From G963667855 sp963667855 (lineage in GTDB: Bacteria > Planctomycetota > Phycisphaerae > UBA1845): a stretch of 64,000 nt of DNA. The stretch's first letter is position 1. Each line of letters begins with the position of its first letter. Location of the stretch: positions 116,910-180,909 of the forward strand of contig CAXXKI010000021.1 in assembly GCA_963667855.2 (NCBI GenBank), given 5' to 3'. The notes beneath the pieces were generated by a model. It did no database searches. It saw only the letters and a list, made by a program, of their open reading frames with translations, and was not told the DNA's origin. This document shows positions 7,782-17,898 of this stretch, in pieces. The position numbers and the translations under genes are program-made.

Positions 7782-10331
7782 TCACTCGCGGTTTGAGTCC
7801 TCCAAATTCGATTCAGCTTCTGCAATCGGCTCCGGCGGCTTCGTCGCTTCCCGTACAATCTCGTCTTCGCTCAATTGCCTGCTGAACAACTTTCGGAAAG
7901 TATCAATACTGTTTATGAAAAACGTGTCAGGCTCACCGGCCAACTCCACTCCCCCCACAGCCAGTGCCGCCTTGGCTTTGGGTACGAAATGATCCTTAAC
8001 CACCCAGTCACAACCGGGTAGAACCCTGACCCGATAGCGTAAAACAACTCGCCCCTTCCCATTGGTAAAACGCCAAGCCCGCCGCGGCTCCTCCCGAATC
8101 GGCTCTATCCGCTGGTTGAGATCCTCGCAAACCTCCTCCAGCAGGCGCTCGGCCAACTCCTCCTGCGAACCGTCTTTAAGCGTTAAGTCTATGTAGTTAT
8201 TCACATAACCATCAGGAAATCTTCTGGAGGGAACGCACTGACTGTTGGGAATGTTTATCTGCTGCCCGGAAAGGGTGCGGATTCGCGTGTGCTTGACGTT
8301 AAAATCCACCACGTGTCCGAACTTGCCGGCCACTTCCACAAAATCCCCGACGTTGAAATGCCGACCGGCAACGATATCGAGCCCTTTAACGAAATCGACC
8401 ACTATCTGCTGGAACATGCCGGCCATTATCAAGCCGATTAATCCTATCGCTCCGCCGCTCGCTTTCGGATCAATACCGAATTCGTTCAATACCATTACAA
8501 CTGCCGCCACCCAGGCAAAAAGCTTTATGATACTCCCCGCAAAACTGAGCAGCGTACCCGCCCTCTTCACAGAAAACTGAGTTCCGCTACAGAACGAATT
8601 GAGACAACCCAAAAGACGGTTGAGCAGCCAGATTAGTATTTTCAAAATATAGGTAAGAGCCACAACCCCGATCAAGATCTTCCCCGCGTTGACGATTTTC
8701 CGCTGCCGCTGCCAGAAAGTCGGAACGGGCGGGTCGAGTATATCACCACACCGGTTATATAAACCGGCCAATTCCTTGAGCAGAATCGCTTGAGCTTTCA
8801 TACTGAATGCAACGTTTTCCGTGGTAACCACCATCAAGTCGATTTGCCGCCGTTCAAGATCCAACTGCTCACGCATCTCCCGCACGTGCCTGGAGAATTC
8901 CTCGTAGTCCAGAAAGCTCCCGGTATTCTCCAAACGCTCGTGTAATGCTTGCTCAATGGCGTCTATACTGGGCAACAACTGCTGCAGTGGCTTCACCTCT
9001 TCCGCTTTGATATTCGCGTCGGCGTCCAGTTTTTCCGCTTCTTTCAGCGTTTTTTCCGCCTGCTCCCGATAACTGGCCGCTTTCTCTTTTCGATCTTCGG
9101 GCAACATCTTTTTGCTGCTGCCGGCAAGCTCCTCGGCCTGCCGCAGCTGTTCGCCCACGCGTCCTTTAACTTGAGCAATAGCCGTTTTTTCCTTAGCCGC
9201 CCGCGCCTGTAACTCCGCCTCTAGCAGGCGCCTCTGCTCATACTCCTCAACGCGCCGGAGCAGCTCCGCTTCCCTACTCAACGCACCTTTTCTTACTTCA
9301 TCCAGCCCCTCTACGCTGGTTTCCTGCTCCAACTCTGAAAGCCGCTGGCGCACGAACCCTAACCGATCCCGCGCCTCTGCCTCCAGATCGGCCGCCAACT
9401 TCTGCTTATTCAGAGCGTCGGCCTGGTCGCTTTCCGCACCCTTGTCATCCTCCTTATCACCTGATGCTGCAACCGCACCAACATCCTTACCCGCATGCTG
9501 GAGCTTGGCTGTAATTAGCGATTCCTCCGCATTAACTGTAAATAGCTTGTAACAAGCCGCCTTCCGCTCAGCCAGCAGCCCAGTCCGCTCCGCTTCAAGC
9601 CCAGTTCTCTCCGCTTTAAACCCAGTCCGCTCCCCTTCAAACCCAGTCCGCTCCCCTTCAAATTCTGCAGTAACCGCCGAAGCTTCACCAGCAAGCAACT
9701 CCCCTATCTCCGCCAGCCGCTGACCTCGCGACTGCTCCGCACTATCGAGAACATCTCGAACGCTTTTCAATTGGACCAACTGAGCTTCCATAGCCGCAAC
9801 ATCACCCGCCGAAAACTCTACGCTTTCACTGGTAATAGACTTTTGAAACTCGACCAACTGCCTCTTAAGGTTTTCCCCCTTCTCGCAGGAATCCACCGCC
9901 GCCTGCCAGGACGCGTTCGCCAGTTCAAGATATTTAATCCGAACCTGCAGCGCGGTACGCTCCGCAGAAAGCTCTTCCCTTTGCTTAGCCCCTTTTTCAC
10001 CATTGTCAGCCGCCAGCCGCTCCAATTCAGAAACAAGCTCTGTCAGCCGATTCTTCAACTCGGGCAGGTCGGCCGCTAAACCCTCAGCCGACTTCTCGAC
10101 TTTCCCCTTCAATTGCTGGCAATCGACAACTCCCAAATCGGAGCATTGCACCTGAAGCCCGCTACTACCGACCGGTTGGCTTACCGTCTCCGCCCGTTCG
10201 TTCTCCGCAGCATCGAGCCCACTCCCGCCACAAAAAACGCTTAGGCATACCACAAAAATAACGCAAACTCGCCGTACATTAAGCCAGCAACCGGAACCTG
10301 CGATCAAAATGCTCTCAAACTTGCTACCCAT
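7782..10331 (-). CDS. MscS-family mechanosensitive channel with long periplasmic coiled coil
   Basis: 849 residues from the ATG at 10331, which has a GGGAGAAG site; a longer frame would start at 10382. A signal peptide or first helix (VCVIFVVCLSVFCGG) is followed by about 450 residues of Glu/Arg/Ala-rich heptads (periplasmic coiled coil). Membrane helices follow from roughly residue 550, and then the MscS core: a pore helix with GAIGLIGLIMAGMFQQIVVDFVKG and the beta domain VGDFVEVAGKFGHV. It releases solutes at high membrane tension. About five tandem seven-residue units of the type ERTGFEG lie in the coiled coil (DNA about 9575-9670). It is probably transcribed alone. Confidence 0.88.
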   Translation of the reverse strand: MGSKFESILIAGSGCWLNVRRVCVIFVVCLSVFCGGSGLDAAENERAETVSQPVGSSGLQVQCSDLGVVDCQQLKGKVEKSAEGLAADLPELKNRLTELVSELERLAADNGEKGAKQREELSAERTALQVRIKYLELANASWQAAVDSCEKGENLKRQLVEFQKSITSESVEFSAGDVAAMEAQLVQLKSVRDVLDSAEQSRGQRLAEIGELLAGEASAVTAEFEGERTGFEGERTGFKAERTGLEAERTGLLAERKAACYKLFTVNAEESLITAKLQHAGKDVGAVAASGDKEDDKGAESDQADALNKQKLAADLEAEARDRLGFVRQRLSELEQETSVEGLDEVRKGALSREAELLRRVEEYEQRRLLEAELQARAAKEKTAIAQVKGRVGEQLRQAEELAGSSKKMLPEDRKEKAASYREQAEKTLKEAEKLDADANIKAEEVKPLQQLLPSIDAIEQALHERLENTGSFLDYEEFSRHVREMREQLDLERRQIDLMVVTTENVAFSMKAQAILLKELAGLYNRCGDILDPPVPTFWQRQRKIVNAGKILIGVVALTYILKILIWLLNRLLGCLNSFCSGTQFSVKRAGTLLSFAGSIIKLFAWVAAVVMVLNEFGIDPKASGGAIGLIGLIMAGMFQQIVVDFVKGLDIVAGRHFNVGDFVEVAGKFGHVVDFNVKHTRIRTLSGQQINIPNSQCVPSRRFPDGYVNNYIDLTLKDGSQEELAERLLEEVCEDLNQRIEPIREEPRRAWRFTNGKGRVVLRYRVRVLPGCDWVVKDHFVPKAKAALAVGGVELAGEPDTFFINSIDTFRKLFSRQLSEDEIVREATKPPEPIAEAESNLEDSNRE

Positions 10332-11281
10332 CTCAGATACTTCTCCCAAGCCACGAACGACCCACTCGTAGCATCGACCCATCTATACCTAACATAAACC
10401 AAAACCTAACCGACGTCAACCTCTAATCTAAAATTTTCCTAAAATCGCCCTGACGCTCCCGCAAACCACAATCCTTACCTATGATTTCAATTAAACAAAA
10501 CGGCTCGGCAGCCGCTCCTACCTGATAACCGACCAGGCCAGCAAACACAACCACCAAAAAAGTACATCAGCCGGAAACGCACGTCACAGTAAACCAGTAT
10601 TCCAAGATAAGACTCACAAACAACGCGTTAACACAAAAATAGGCCAGACAAAACGATAGAAGGCAATCAGAATTATCGATTCCGGCAGTGATTCCCATTT
10701 CCCTCTCCGGCCGAGAAGAATCTGCAGCTATTATTGCATTGCAAAAAGTCCCTAAAAACGATCCCTCATTGCTGATGAGTGTATTCACTAATCGCCTATC
10801 CGTAAATCTAATATCTGATAATGGTTTTCCATATTCGCACCACCAACCCAGCCTTATTCTTGTCTTCTCCTCGCTACCCCAAAACGAATTCATTCTTCAT
10901 CGATTGCTCACTTCATCCAGATGTCATTACGCCAAGCATCTCACCTCCACGTAAACTTATGCAGATGAAGGTTATCGGTCCTTTATCTTAAAATGATACA
11001 AACACACAAAACAGCTTCCTTAATACCGGTCGCCCCACAAGCACCTCTTATCTATTACTTTCCAGCAGATCAGGCCGATATCTCTCTCCATCCCAACCAC
11101 CCAAACGCCGATTCTTATCTTTTTTAAGCATGAGGTAGATTATCCAACCCCGCAAGCCTATACTGGGTATTAGTAGCAATGGGAGTGGAGGCCGACACTT
11201 TGGGAAAGTCGCTGTCTCCAAGAGCGTGAGAACTTCTTTTTTGCGCGGGCCGAAAATCCTTTCCACAGGCTCGGCATTGGG
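10332..11281. other. Intergenic region, one doubtful small reading frame
   Basis: About 950 bases without a convincing gene. On the minus strand, 10567-10698 encodes a 43-residue frame beginning after GGAGAGG and ending in a single membrane-helix-like stretch (SFCLAYFCVNALFVSLILEY). It has no other support. No terminator, repeat copy or structured RNA was seen. Confidence 0.3.
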
Positions 11282-12022
11282 ATGGGAGAAAATCAAGTGA
11301 ATACTATTAATGTGCGCCGAAAGGCGGGCGGGGTCGGTCTCGTTCTAGCTGTGCTGGCGTGTATCTGCCAGCCGACAAGTGCAGCCGTTATTGGCTACAA
11401 CACCACCAGTGGGTCCATCAGTTTCAATAATCCTCCGGCGGACGTTTCCCAGGATGTTACCGGTAGCGATACCGTCTTACATCTATTCGAGGAAAAGCAG
11501 AACCACGTACTTACCCAGGATATCGGAGTTAACGTCCTCATGGAAAACTACACCGATCCGCTGCCGGCGGTGTTTGAAAGCGTATTCGATGAATCGATGG
11601 ATCTCCATGGGTTTATTCCACAAGGCACGGAGGTCAGCAGCCATTACCTGTTTATGGATCAACAGGAATGGAACTTCCAAATCGGACACGCCGAAGGCAG
11701 CGTGACTTTCGACGGACAGATTCTTGGGGTAATATCCAATGAGGTCTTCCTGTGCAACTTCCCCGGCAACGAGTGGGAAATAAGCGCCGCGGAACTGGGC
11801 CTGTCTGCCGTCACCTACGGACCGGTAAACTTCCAGGGGATGGATTACGTATTCCCCAGCGATTCCTGGTCGATAGGCCCCGATGGCCGGACATTGAACT
11901 TCGAGTTCAACGTAACCACCGGGCAGGACAATCTCCGCGTAATCACCGCGGCCGCCCCGGAACCGGCCACCGCAACACTATTGGTACTGGGAGCGATCAC
12001 CGCCCTGCGCCGCAGGAAATAA
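11282..12022 (+). CDS. Exported PEP-CTERM protein
   Basis: 246 residues. The signal peptide (VGLVLAVLACICQPTSA) ends near residue 33. The mature domain is beta-rich and acidic and has no family I recognise. The C-terminus is a classical PEP-CTERM sorting signal: APEPATATLLVLGAITALRRRK in two parts, namely the PEP box, then a hydrophobic helix and RRRK. Exosortase/EpsH-type sorting to the envelope is therefore expected. A GTG at 11297, with GGGAG eight bases upstream, is a plausible alternative start. The family B repeat array begins nine bases after the stop. Confidence 0.8.
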   Translation: MGENQVNTINVRRKAGGVGLVLAVLACICQPTSAAVIGYNTTSGSISFNNPPADVSQDVTGSDTVLHLFEEKQNHVLTQDIGVNVLMENYTDPLPAVFESVFDESMDLHGFIPQGTEVSSHYLFMDQQEWNFQIGHAEGSVTFDGQILGVISNEVFLCNFPGNEWEISAAELGLSAVTYGPVNFQGMDYVFPSDSWSIGPDGRTLNFEFNVTTGQDNLRVITAAAPEPATATLLVLGAITALRRRK

Positions 12023-12030
12023 CCCATAAA

Positions 12031-12357
12031 GGGGACTGGTTCGTTTTTGCCTTACTACCAAGTAAACCGGGTTTCGGAATCGATAACCTTTAATCTAAGC
12101 GAAATCCTTCACCGCATTGGCAAAAACGTACCTGTCCCCCTACGATGACATTCGGGTTGCGATACCCCTTTTTACTCACGCTGCCAAACCCCTGGCTAAA
12201 CGACGTAATCGGGGTAAGAAGGCCATCGCGTGATGGCTTGTGAGTGTTTTAAGGCGAAACGGGACAGGTTCGAAAGGGATTGTGTAATTTCAGTTATTGC
12301 CTGTCATTAATGCAGCGAACGGGCCACGTAATTTAACGGGCTAACGAACCAGTCCCG
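12031..12357. repeat. Family B repeat, full unit 1
   Basis: A unit of about 327 bases opens with GGGGACTGGTTCGTTTTTGC and closes with GGCTAACGAACCAGTCCC, i.e. inverted ends. It contains two inner inverted arms: the opening end pairs with GCAAAAACGTACCTGTCCCC about 100 bases on, and GCGAAACGGGACAGGTTCG pairs with the closing end. A nearly identical unit lies at 14157-14483. Confidence 0.85.
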
Positions 12358-12379
12358 GTGCAAGCGTCTTCCGGCGCTT

Positions 12380-12490
12380 GGGGACTGGTTCGTTTTTGCC
12401 TTATTCGCAAGTAAACCGGGTTTCAAAACCAATAACCTTTAATCTAAGCGAAATCCCTGACCGCAATGGCAAAAAGGTACCTGTCCCCCT
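12380..12490. repeat. Family B repeat, half unit 2
   Basis: The first hairpin half only: GGGGACTGGTTCGTTTTTGC to AAAAAGGTACCTGTCCCCC. It is separated from unit 1 by the small hairpin AAGCGTCTTCCGGCGCTT and ends 14 bases before the stop codon of the HEAT-repeat gene. Confidence 0.8.
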
Positions 12491-12503
12491 GTATCCTTAC
12501 GAT

Positions 12504-13910
12504 CTACGAGGATTCATCGGAACGCTCAACCGGCCCAAACTTGCGCAAGGTGCGTTCGACGCTTTCTCTCACGTTTTTGTCTTTATCGTTCTTTAACTTT
12601 TCCAAAGCATCCCGTGCCTTCTCTGCTGGTTTGCCAATTCTGCCTAGAGAATTGGCCGCAGATTTTCGTACGATCGGGCTTTCGTCGTTCAGCAATCCTA
12701 TCAATAAGGATACAACAGCATTGTCATGTGGCGTGATGAAAGTGAGACTCTCGGCAGCCGTAGACCTGACTGTCTCCCGCTTATCGCCGATTGCTTCACG
12801 TATCATCGATAAACCCTCTTCGCCCCAAGCCGCAATACACTCGCCAATGCAATACCGAACAAAGGAATCCTGATCATCTGCCAGTTGAAGTAGTTGATTA
12901 AGAGGATATTTCGTGTCATCCAAATCGCTCGTAAGATAATATGCCGCTTGCCCCCGAAACACCGGATCCCCCTTTTTCACTATTTCCACATAATCTGGAA
13001 ATAACAGGATCATGTTATCTAAATAGAAGTGAGCGTACTGCAAAGCCCAGTAGCGAACAGTTATATTCCGAGATCTAAGACCCACACGAGCAATCCCGGC
13101 CACTACATCGGAGTTACTTATCGGCGCTTCCTCTGCGGCGGCTATTACATCCGAAACATCGCCTCTCCAACCCTTAAGCAGAGCCGAAAATCCCGCTTCC
13201 CCCAAACAAGGTAACGCCATGCGCGCTTCGTATTTTACTTCTACATTTTCGTCCGACAGGCAGCGAACAAGAGCGGCAACAACCTTGCCATCACCAGTAC
13301 CTATTCTGCCCAACGCTGCTACAGCCTCCCTGCGCAGCTCTGGATCAGAATCGCTGGATAGCTCGCTGATCCGTTCAACGGCTGGTTCCGACGCCGAACC
13401 GATCCATCCCAGTGTATAAACGGCATCTTTCCATATCGCTCGCTCATCGGATTCTAGAAACACGAGCAACTTTGGCACCGCCTCCTTTGCCATTTCGTCG
13501 AAGTAGGCCAACGAAATGCACGCGGCCTCTCGGACGCGAGGAAATGGATCGTCCAAAGCCTCTATGAGTTTTGGGACTACAATATCCGGAAAATCAGTAA
13601 ATTCGCCAAGGGCCTCTGCAGCTAAAGCCCTGATAAAGGGCTCCGGATCATTGATCATTGCGACTGTTGCTGGTGCAAGTTGCTGCAGATATTCCTTGTC
13701 ACGGGAATTCAGCATCACCTTGCAAATGGCCGAATGCCGTTGGTACGGGTCTTCGTGCTTCATCATTTCGCGAAGCGCGTCCACAGATAGTAGTTCCCTG
13801 TCAGGGGGCGACTTCGTGGTGTCGGCCCGTACCAATGGAACTATTGCCCCCACTATCAGAGCAACAAACATCACCCCCAATACGACGTGCCTCTTTTTCA
13901 TCTGGTTCAC
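12504..13910 (-). CDS. Exported HEAT-repeat protein
   Basis: 468 residues from a GTG at 13910 that stands six bases after AAAGGAG; the ATG at 13901 is a possible alternative. An N-terminal signal or anchor (VVLGVMFVALIVGAIVPLV) is followed by about ten HEAT/PBS-lyase-type repeats of ~31-37 residues. Examples are DPEPFIRALAAEALGEF, DPFPRVREAACISLAYF, DPELRREAVAALGRIG and DESPIVRKSAANSLGRIG. Such alpha-solenoids are protein-binding scaffolds; the partner is unknown. The gene is isolated between two near-identical family B arrays, about 460 bases each, in direct orientation. Confidence 0.8.
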   Translation of the reverse strand: MNQMKKRHVVLGVMFVALIVGAIVPLVRADTTKSPPDRELLSVDALREMMKHEDPYQRHSAICKVMLNSRDKEYLQQLAPATVAMINDPEPFIRALAAEALGEFTDFPDIVVPKLIEALDDPFPRVREAACISLAYFDEMAKEAVPKLLVFLESDERAIWKDAVYTLGWIGSASEPAVERISELSSDSDPELRREAVAALGRIGTGDGKVVAALVRCLSDENVEVKYEARMALPCLGEAGFSALLKGWRGDVSDVIAAAEEAPISNSDVVAGIARVGLRSRNITVRYWALQYAHFYLDNMILLFPDYVEIVKKGDPVFRGQAAYYLTSDLDDTKYPLNQLLQLADDQDSFVRYCIGECIAAWGEEGLSMIREAIGDKRETVRSTAAESLTFITPHDNAVVSLLIGLLNDESPIVRKSAANSLGRIGKPAEKARDALEKLKNDKDKNVRESVERTLRKFGPVERSDESS

Positions 13911-14156
13911 TTTCAACTCCTTTAGAGCTACCGTTAAGCGACCTTATCGTAATCGCACATAAACAAAGCCGAGCGGGTTGAAGCCGGTATCAATTAGCGG
14001 GCAGGGTTCCCCATCCCTGCGAAGCTGGGGTGGGGACGGATTAACCTAAAAGCCTATCGCATGCTTATTGATCTATTCACTGGCTACGGCTCACCAATAT
14101 TATAACTCAAGAGAACAAACCTTCGCAATCCACTTCCGTCCCCCAACCCTCCCAAG

Positions 14157-14483
14157 GGGACTGGTTCGTTTTTGCCTTATTCGCAAGTAAACCGGGTTTC
14201 GGAATCGATAACCTTTAATCGCAACGAAATCCTTCACCGCATTGGCAAAAACGTACCTGTCCCCTACGATGACATTCGGGTTGCGATACCCCTTTTTACT
14301 CACGCTGCCAAACCCCTGGCTAAACGACGTAATCGGGGTAAGAAGGCCATCGCGTGATGGCTTGTGAGTGTTTTAAGGCGAAACGGGACAGGTTCGAAAG
14401 GGATTGTATAATTTCAGTTATTGCCTGTCATTAATGCAGCGAACGGGCCACGTAATTTAACGGGCTAACGAACCAGTCCCGGT
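14157..14483. repeat. Family B repeat, full unit 3
   Basis: Nearly base-for-base the same as the unit at 12031-12357, including CCAAACCCCTGGCTAAACGA and the terminal arms. It lies upstream of the HEAT-repeat gene. Confidence 0.85.
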
Positions 14484-14503
14484 GCAAGCGTCTTCCGGCG
14501 CTT

Positions 14504-14614
14504 GGGGACTGGTTCGTTTTTGCCTTACTAGCAAGTAAACCGGGTTTCGGAATCGATAACCTTTAATCTAAGCGAAATCCTTCACCGCATTGGCAAAAAC
14601 GTACCTGTCCCCCT
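14504..14614. repeat. Family B repeat, half unit 4
   Basis: The first hairpin half with both GGGGACTGGTTCG and GTACCTGTCCCC arms, in the same arrangement after a full unit as at 12380-12490. About 170 bases separate it from the next gene. Confidence 0.8.
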
Positions 14615-14786
14615 ACGATGACATCAGGGCTGCGATACCCTTTTTTCCCTCGCGCCGCCAACCCCATGGCGATATGACGTCTTCAGGCCCATCCCTGCCA
14701 CTAATCTGGAACCGCAGCAACAGATCGGTTAGAATCGGAAAATGTCCTGAAGCAACTGTTAACCGGTTTTTCTTTAGAGATTATTT

Positions 14787-15569
14787 ATGCTGCTCAAGTT
14801 CCTGGGTGAAAACAACGATTCCGGTCCGGTAGGGAAAAACTGCCCATTCGTCATCGGCGAGGCCTACGAGGTGGCCGAAATCTTCGAACATCCCTGGCAC
14901 ATCATGTTGCGTAAGCCAGGCGATACTGATTGGCCCAGGCCCGGCGATCCCATGTTCGGTTGGCATCCGGATTTTTTCGAACGCACGGAAACACCCATTC
15001 CCATAATCTCGTGCGGTTACGTGTACGCAGATCATATGAGTGACTGCTTCGGCGTCCTGCTGGACGATCCGGAAGCAATAGCAAAGGTCCAGAAATTCGA
15101 GGAAATAGAAGACGCCATTGTAGATCAGCACGATATTGCCTGGGTAATGGATGAAGAGGATTATGAAAGCTGGCATACACGCATGGGACACATGTACCCG
15201 AATCCTGTCGCCCGTTGCGTATATGATTTAGAACAATCCCCAATCGGCACTCCGGCCATTCACATTCCGGAGAATGTTCATCTCACTGAGCATGGCCTTT
15301 ATTTGCCATTTGCTACAGTCGCTTACTCTACTCAAGAGATGGTCGAGCACGACGTGTCGAACTCACAGGCTCAAAATAATATCAACACGTTTTTGAAAAG
15401 CCTATCGATAGGACCACATCCGGCACGCATACTTTACGATGTCGCCTGGTGGTCAATAGATGAAAAACCAAGATTGATTAACCCACCAGGCTGCACCGTA
15501 TCAGCCCATAGAATGCCGAATATCACCGAAGGCATCTGCCCGCAGTGCGGTCAACCGTACAAGCAATGA
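14787..15569 (+). CDS. Hypothetical protein with C-terminal CxxC knuckle
   Basis: 260 residues without a signal peptide or membrane segment, so probably cytoplasmic. No family is recognised. It is acidic and rich in Trp, His, Pro and Asp, and its C-terminus ICPQCGQPYKQ is half of a zinc ribbon. Codon use resembles the neighbouring genes, which supports a real gene. The ATG at 14787 is the first in the frame but has only a weak AGAGA upstream. It is isolated between two blocks of family B repeats. Confidence 0.6.
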   Translation: MLLKFLGENNDSGPVGKNCPFVIGEAYEVAEIFEHPWHIMLRKPGDTDWPRPGDPMFGWHPDFFERTETPIPIISCGYVYADHMSDCFGVLLDDPEAIAKVQKFEEIEDAIVDQHDIAWVMDEEDYESWHTRMGHMYPNPVARCVYDLEQSPIGTPAIHIPENVHLTEHGLYLPFATVAYSTQEMVEHDVSNSQAQNNINTFLKSLSIGPHPARILYDVAWWSIDEKPRLINPPGCTVSAHRMPNITEGICPQCGQPYKQ

Positions 15570-15592
15570 CGATCGCTTAGCGGCAGTACCTT

Positions 15593-16058
15593 GGGGACTG
15601 GTACGCTTTTGCTTAGGGGACTGGTACGTTTTTGCCAGCTCAGCAAGCCAACCAGCGTCCGCAACCGATAACCTCCAGTAGCGGGAAAATCCCTGACCGC
15701 AATGGCAAAAAGGTACCTGTCCCCCTACGATGACATCCGGGTTGCGAAGCCCTTTTTACTCGTGCGGCCAAGCCCCCGGCAAAACAACGTTTTAGGAGCA
15801 AGAAGGTCTTTCCATGATGGTTTGCGAAGGTCTTCAGGCGAAGCGGGACAGGTTCGAGGAGATCACGTAATCCCAGTTATCGCAAGTTACTCAGGCAACG
15901 AACGTAGCACGCAACCTAACGGGTTAACGAACCAGTCCCGGTGCGAGCGTCTCCAGGCGAAGCGGGACAGGTTCGAGAAGGATTGTGTAATCCCATTCAT
16001 CGCCTGTCATTAATGCTCCGAACAGGCCACGTAATTTAACGGGCTAACGAACCAGTCC
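15593..16058. repeat. Family B repeat cluster 5
   Basis: A short GGGGACTGGTACGCTTTTGC start is followed at 15616 by a diverged half unit ending in GTACCTGTCCCCC at about 15725. Two second-half modules follow, each running from GCGGGACAGGTTCGA to AACGAACCAGTCCCG (to 15938, and again to 16058). The last arm runs into the 3' end of the hydrolase gene. Confidence 0.8.
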
Positions 16059-17381
16059 CGGCTGGTCACCCACCTCCTTGAAAAAATCCAACACTCGCTG
16101 TTGATAGCCGAGAAAATCGGTGGTCAGGATATTACTGTGCAGCCCCGGCCCTAACCATTTGCGTTTTGGTTCGCTTGCCGCGTCGAAGAGTTTGTCCATG
16201 TTGTCCGGCGGAATAACGAAATCCTCCTGACCGTGGATGAGAAAAACAGGCCTCGGGGCCAGCTTCCGGATCGCCTCTATCCCATCAATATCCCAAATCG
16301 ATCCTCCCATATGCAGCGACATGGAGGCCATCACCAAGTCGCCAAGCACAGGCCCCAGAACAGGGAGTCTGGAAGTATGTTGCTTAGCCAGGTACGGAGC
16401 GGACGCGAAACAACTGTCCAACACAACGGCCTCTATACGATCATCGTCGGCCGCCGCCCGCAACATGGTCATCGCCCCCATAGATGATCCCAATCCGAAT
16501 ACGTGCTGAGCCCGATCGGCTCTATTGCTTTTAAGCCAATCAACCGCGGCCTTGACATCGGCCGTCTCGAACAAACCAAACGTAGACGTATGCCCGTCGC
16601 TGTCGCCGTGCCCGCGGGCGTCAAAGATCAGAGCGTTATAACCTTGCGTGTGGAAGATAGAAATAAAACCGATGAAGTTCCCCTTATTCGCCCCCGAGCC
16701 ATGGCAGATGACTACTGTGATATCGCTATCCCCATCCGGAAGGAACCACCCGGATAAAGTAAGTCCATCATCCGTTTCAAACTCAACCGCTTCAATAGGC
16801 AAGTCTTCATAATAACCAAGATCTTCGGCATTACCAATCTTGATTCGGTGAACCAGCGAGCCCATTACCAAAGGGGCAAAAACGAAAAGCACAGCACTGA
16901 ACCGCAGCGGGCTTACGAACATGGCCAAGACGGATAACCTTCTTCGCCTTGGGTTTTCGATACGGCTAAACCCACCGGCCTTTCGCCGCGTCCTTCTACT
17001 CCACCGGCGAAGAGGTTCTCCCAACCTGCCCACAATTCGTTTGTAAAGTGCCCAAGCCAAACGCCAGGCGATCACGAAATAAAGAGCCCAGAACACTTCT
17101 ACCCAAAGTAGCCGACCGCGAGCCATATGTGCGGCGAATGCCTCCGCCCCGGCAACTACGGCCAGCATACAGACCACATACAACCCTAACGACCACCGCG
17201 ACTGCCGACGAACACCAGGCCAGCCCCACCAGAGGATCGCGCCCAGTACCGGTGGCATTAAAACCAGAACCGTCTCACCGGCGTGGTGGGTAAACCTGTC
17301 GATGATTGGAAAAGCAACGGCAGAACAGATCAAGCTGTAGATAACGATCTTTAATCGAGGTTTAAAACGGATTAATTGCAT
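16044..17381 (-). CDS. Membrane-anchored alpha/beta hydrolase
   Basis: 445 residues. The N-terminal ~180 residues contain about five hydrophobic segments and a basic cytoplasmic stretch. The rest is a serine hydrolase of the BAAT/Dienelactone-like alpha/beta fold. The oxyanion motif HGSGANKG is at about 227, nucleophile S300 in GLGSSMG, acid D387 in HGQEDFVIP and base H415 in GLHSN. Substrate is unknown. The last codons and the TAG stop come from the arm of a family B repeat, so the natural C-terminus may have been changed slightly; the catalytic residues are intact. Confidence 0.8.
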   Translation of the reverse strand: MQLIRFKPRLKIVIYSLICSAVAFPIIDRFTHHAGETVLVLMPPVLGAILWWGWPGVRRQSRWSLGLYVVCMLAVVAGAEAFAAHMARGRLLWVEVFWALYFVIAWRLAWALYKRIVGRLGEPLRRWSRRTRRKAGGFSRIENPRRRRLSVLAMFVSPLRFSAVLFVFAPLVMGSLVHRIKIGNAEDLGYYEDLPIEAVEFETDDGLTLSGWFLPDGDSDITVVICHGSGANKGNFIGFISIFHTQGYNALIFDARGHGDSDGHTSTFGLFETADVKAAVDWLKSNRADRAQHVFGLGSSMGAMTMLRAAADDDRIEAVVLDSCFASAPYLAKQHTSRLPVLGPVLGDLVMASMSLHMGGSIWDIDGIEAIRKLAPRPVFLIHGQEDFVIPPDNMDKLFDAASEPKRKWLGPGLHSNILTTDFLGYQQRVLDFFKEVGDQPGLVR

Positions 17382-17472
17382 ATTCGATTATTGCGGTGGC
17401 AAAACGCTGCAGGCAAGTTTTTAATTGTAGGGTAGTTTGTAGAATCGTAATTAGCGAACGGTCTACGGCCAA

Positions 17473-17582
17473 GGGGACTGGTACGTTTTTGCCGGCTCAC
17501 CAAGCCAACCAGCGCCCGTAACCGATAACCGTTAATAGTGGTGAAATCCTCAACCGCAATGGCAAAAAGGTACCTGTACCCC
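17473..17582. repeat. Family B repeat, half unit 6
   Basis: GGGGACTGGTACGTTTTTGC to AAAAAGGTACCTGTACCCC. It lies just upstream of the hydrolase gene, so this gene too has family B copies on both sides. Confidence 0.8.
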
Positions 17583-17898
17583 TCCGATGACATCAGGGTT
17601 GCGATTCCCGTTTTCCCTCGCATCGAAAGGCCTGAATTCCGGGGAGAATTCCGGAGACACGTTACAGAATTCAAACCCGCCAAGTTTGAAAGAGTTCGCA
17701 AGCTCACCATATTCAACAACCCGAATGATGTTTCCCGGTATAAGTCCGCCCCGCCTTTGGCGGACGGACAACGGATTCTACCGAAGCGCGTAAGCCCTGG
17801 AATTAATCTCAAACGAATTAAGTATGCTGTCCTCCCAACTCACTATGGCACAAACAAACAGCTAGACGTTTTTCAAAAAAAACTCCAACTATAACGAC
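17583..17898. other. Intergenic stretch with a small hairpin
   Basis: No gene is supported. GTCCGCC (17744-17750) pairs with GGCGGAC (17759-17765). The same GTCCGCC...GGCGGA motif recurs inside the family A composite at about 25.92 kb. A short AATTCCGGGGAGAATTCCGG direct repeat is also present. Confidence 0.4.

Noticed and set aside
17538..17894. A 118-codon frame after the hydrolase
   Set aside because: It starts inside a family B repeat and runs through palindromic DNA. The same repeat frame appears at other copies without continuation.
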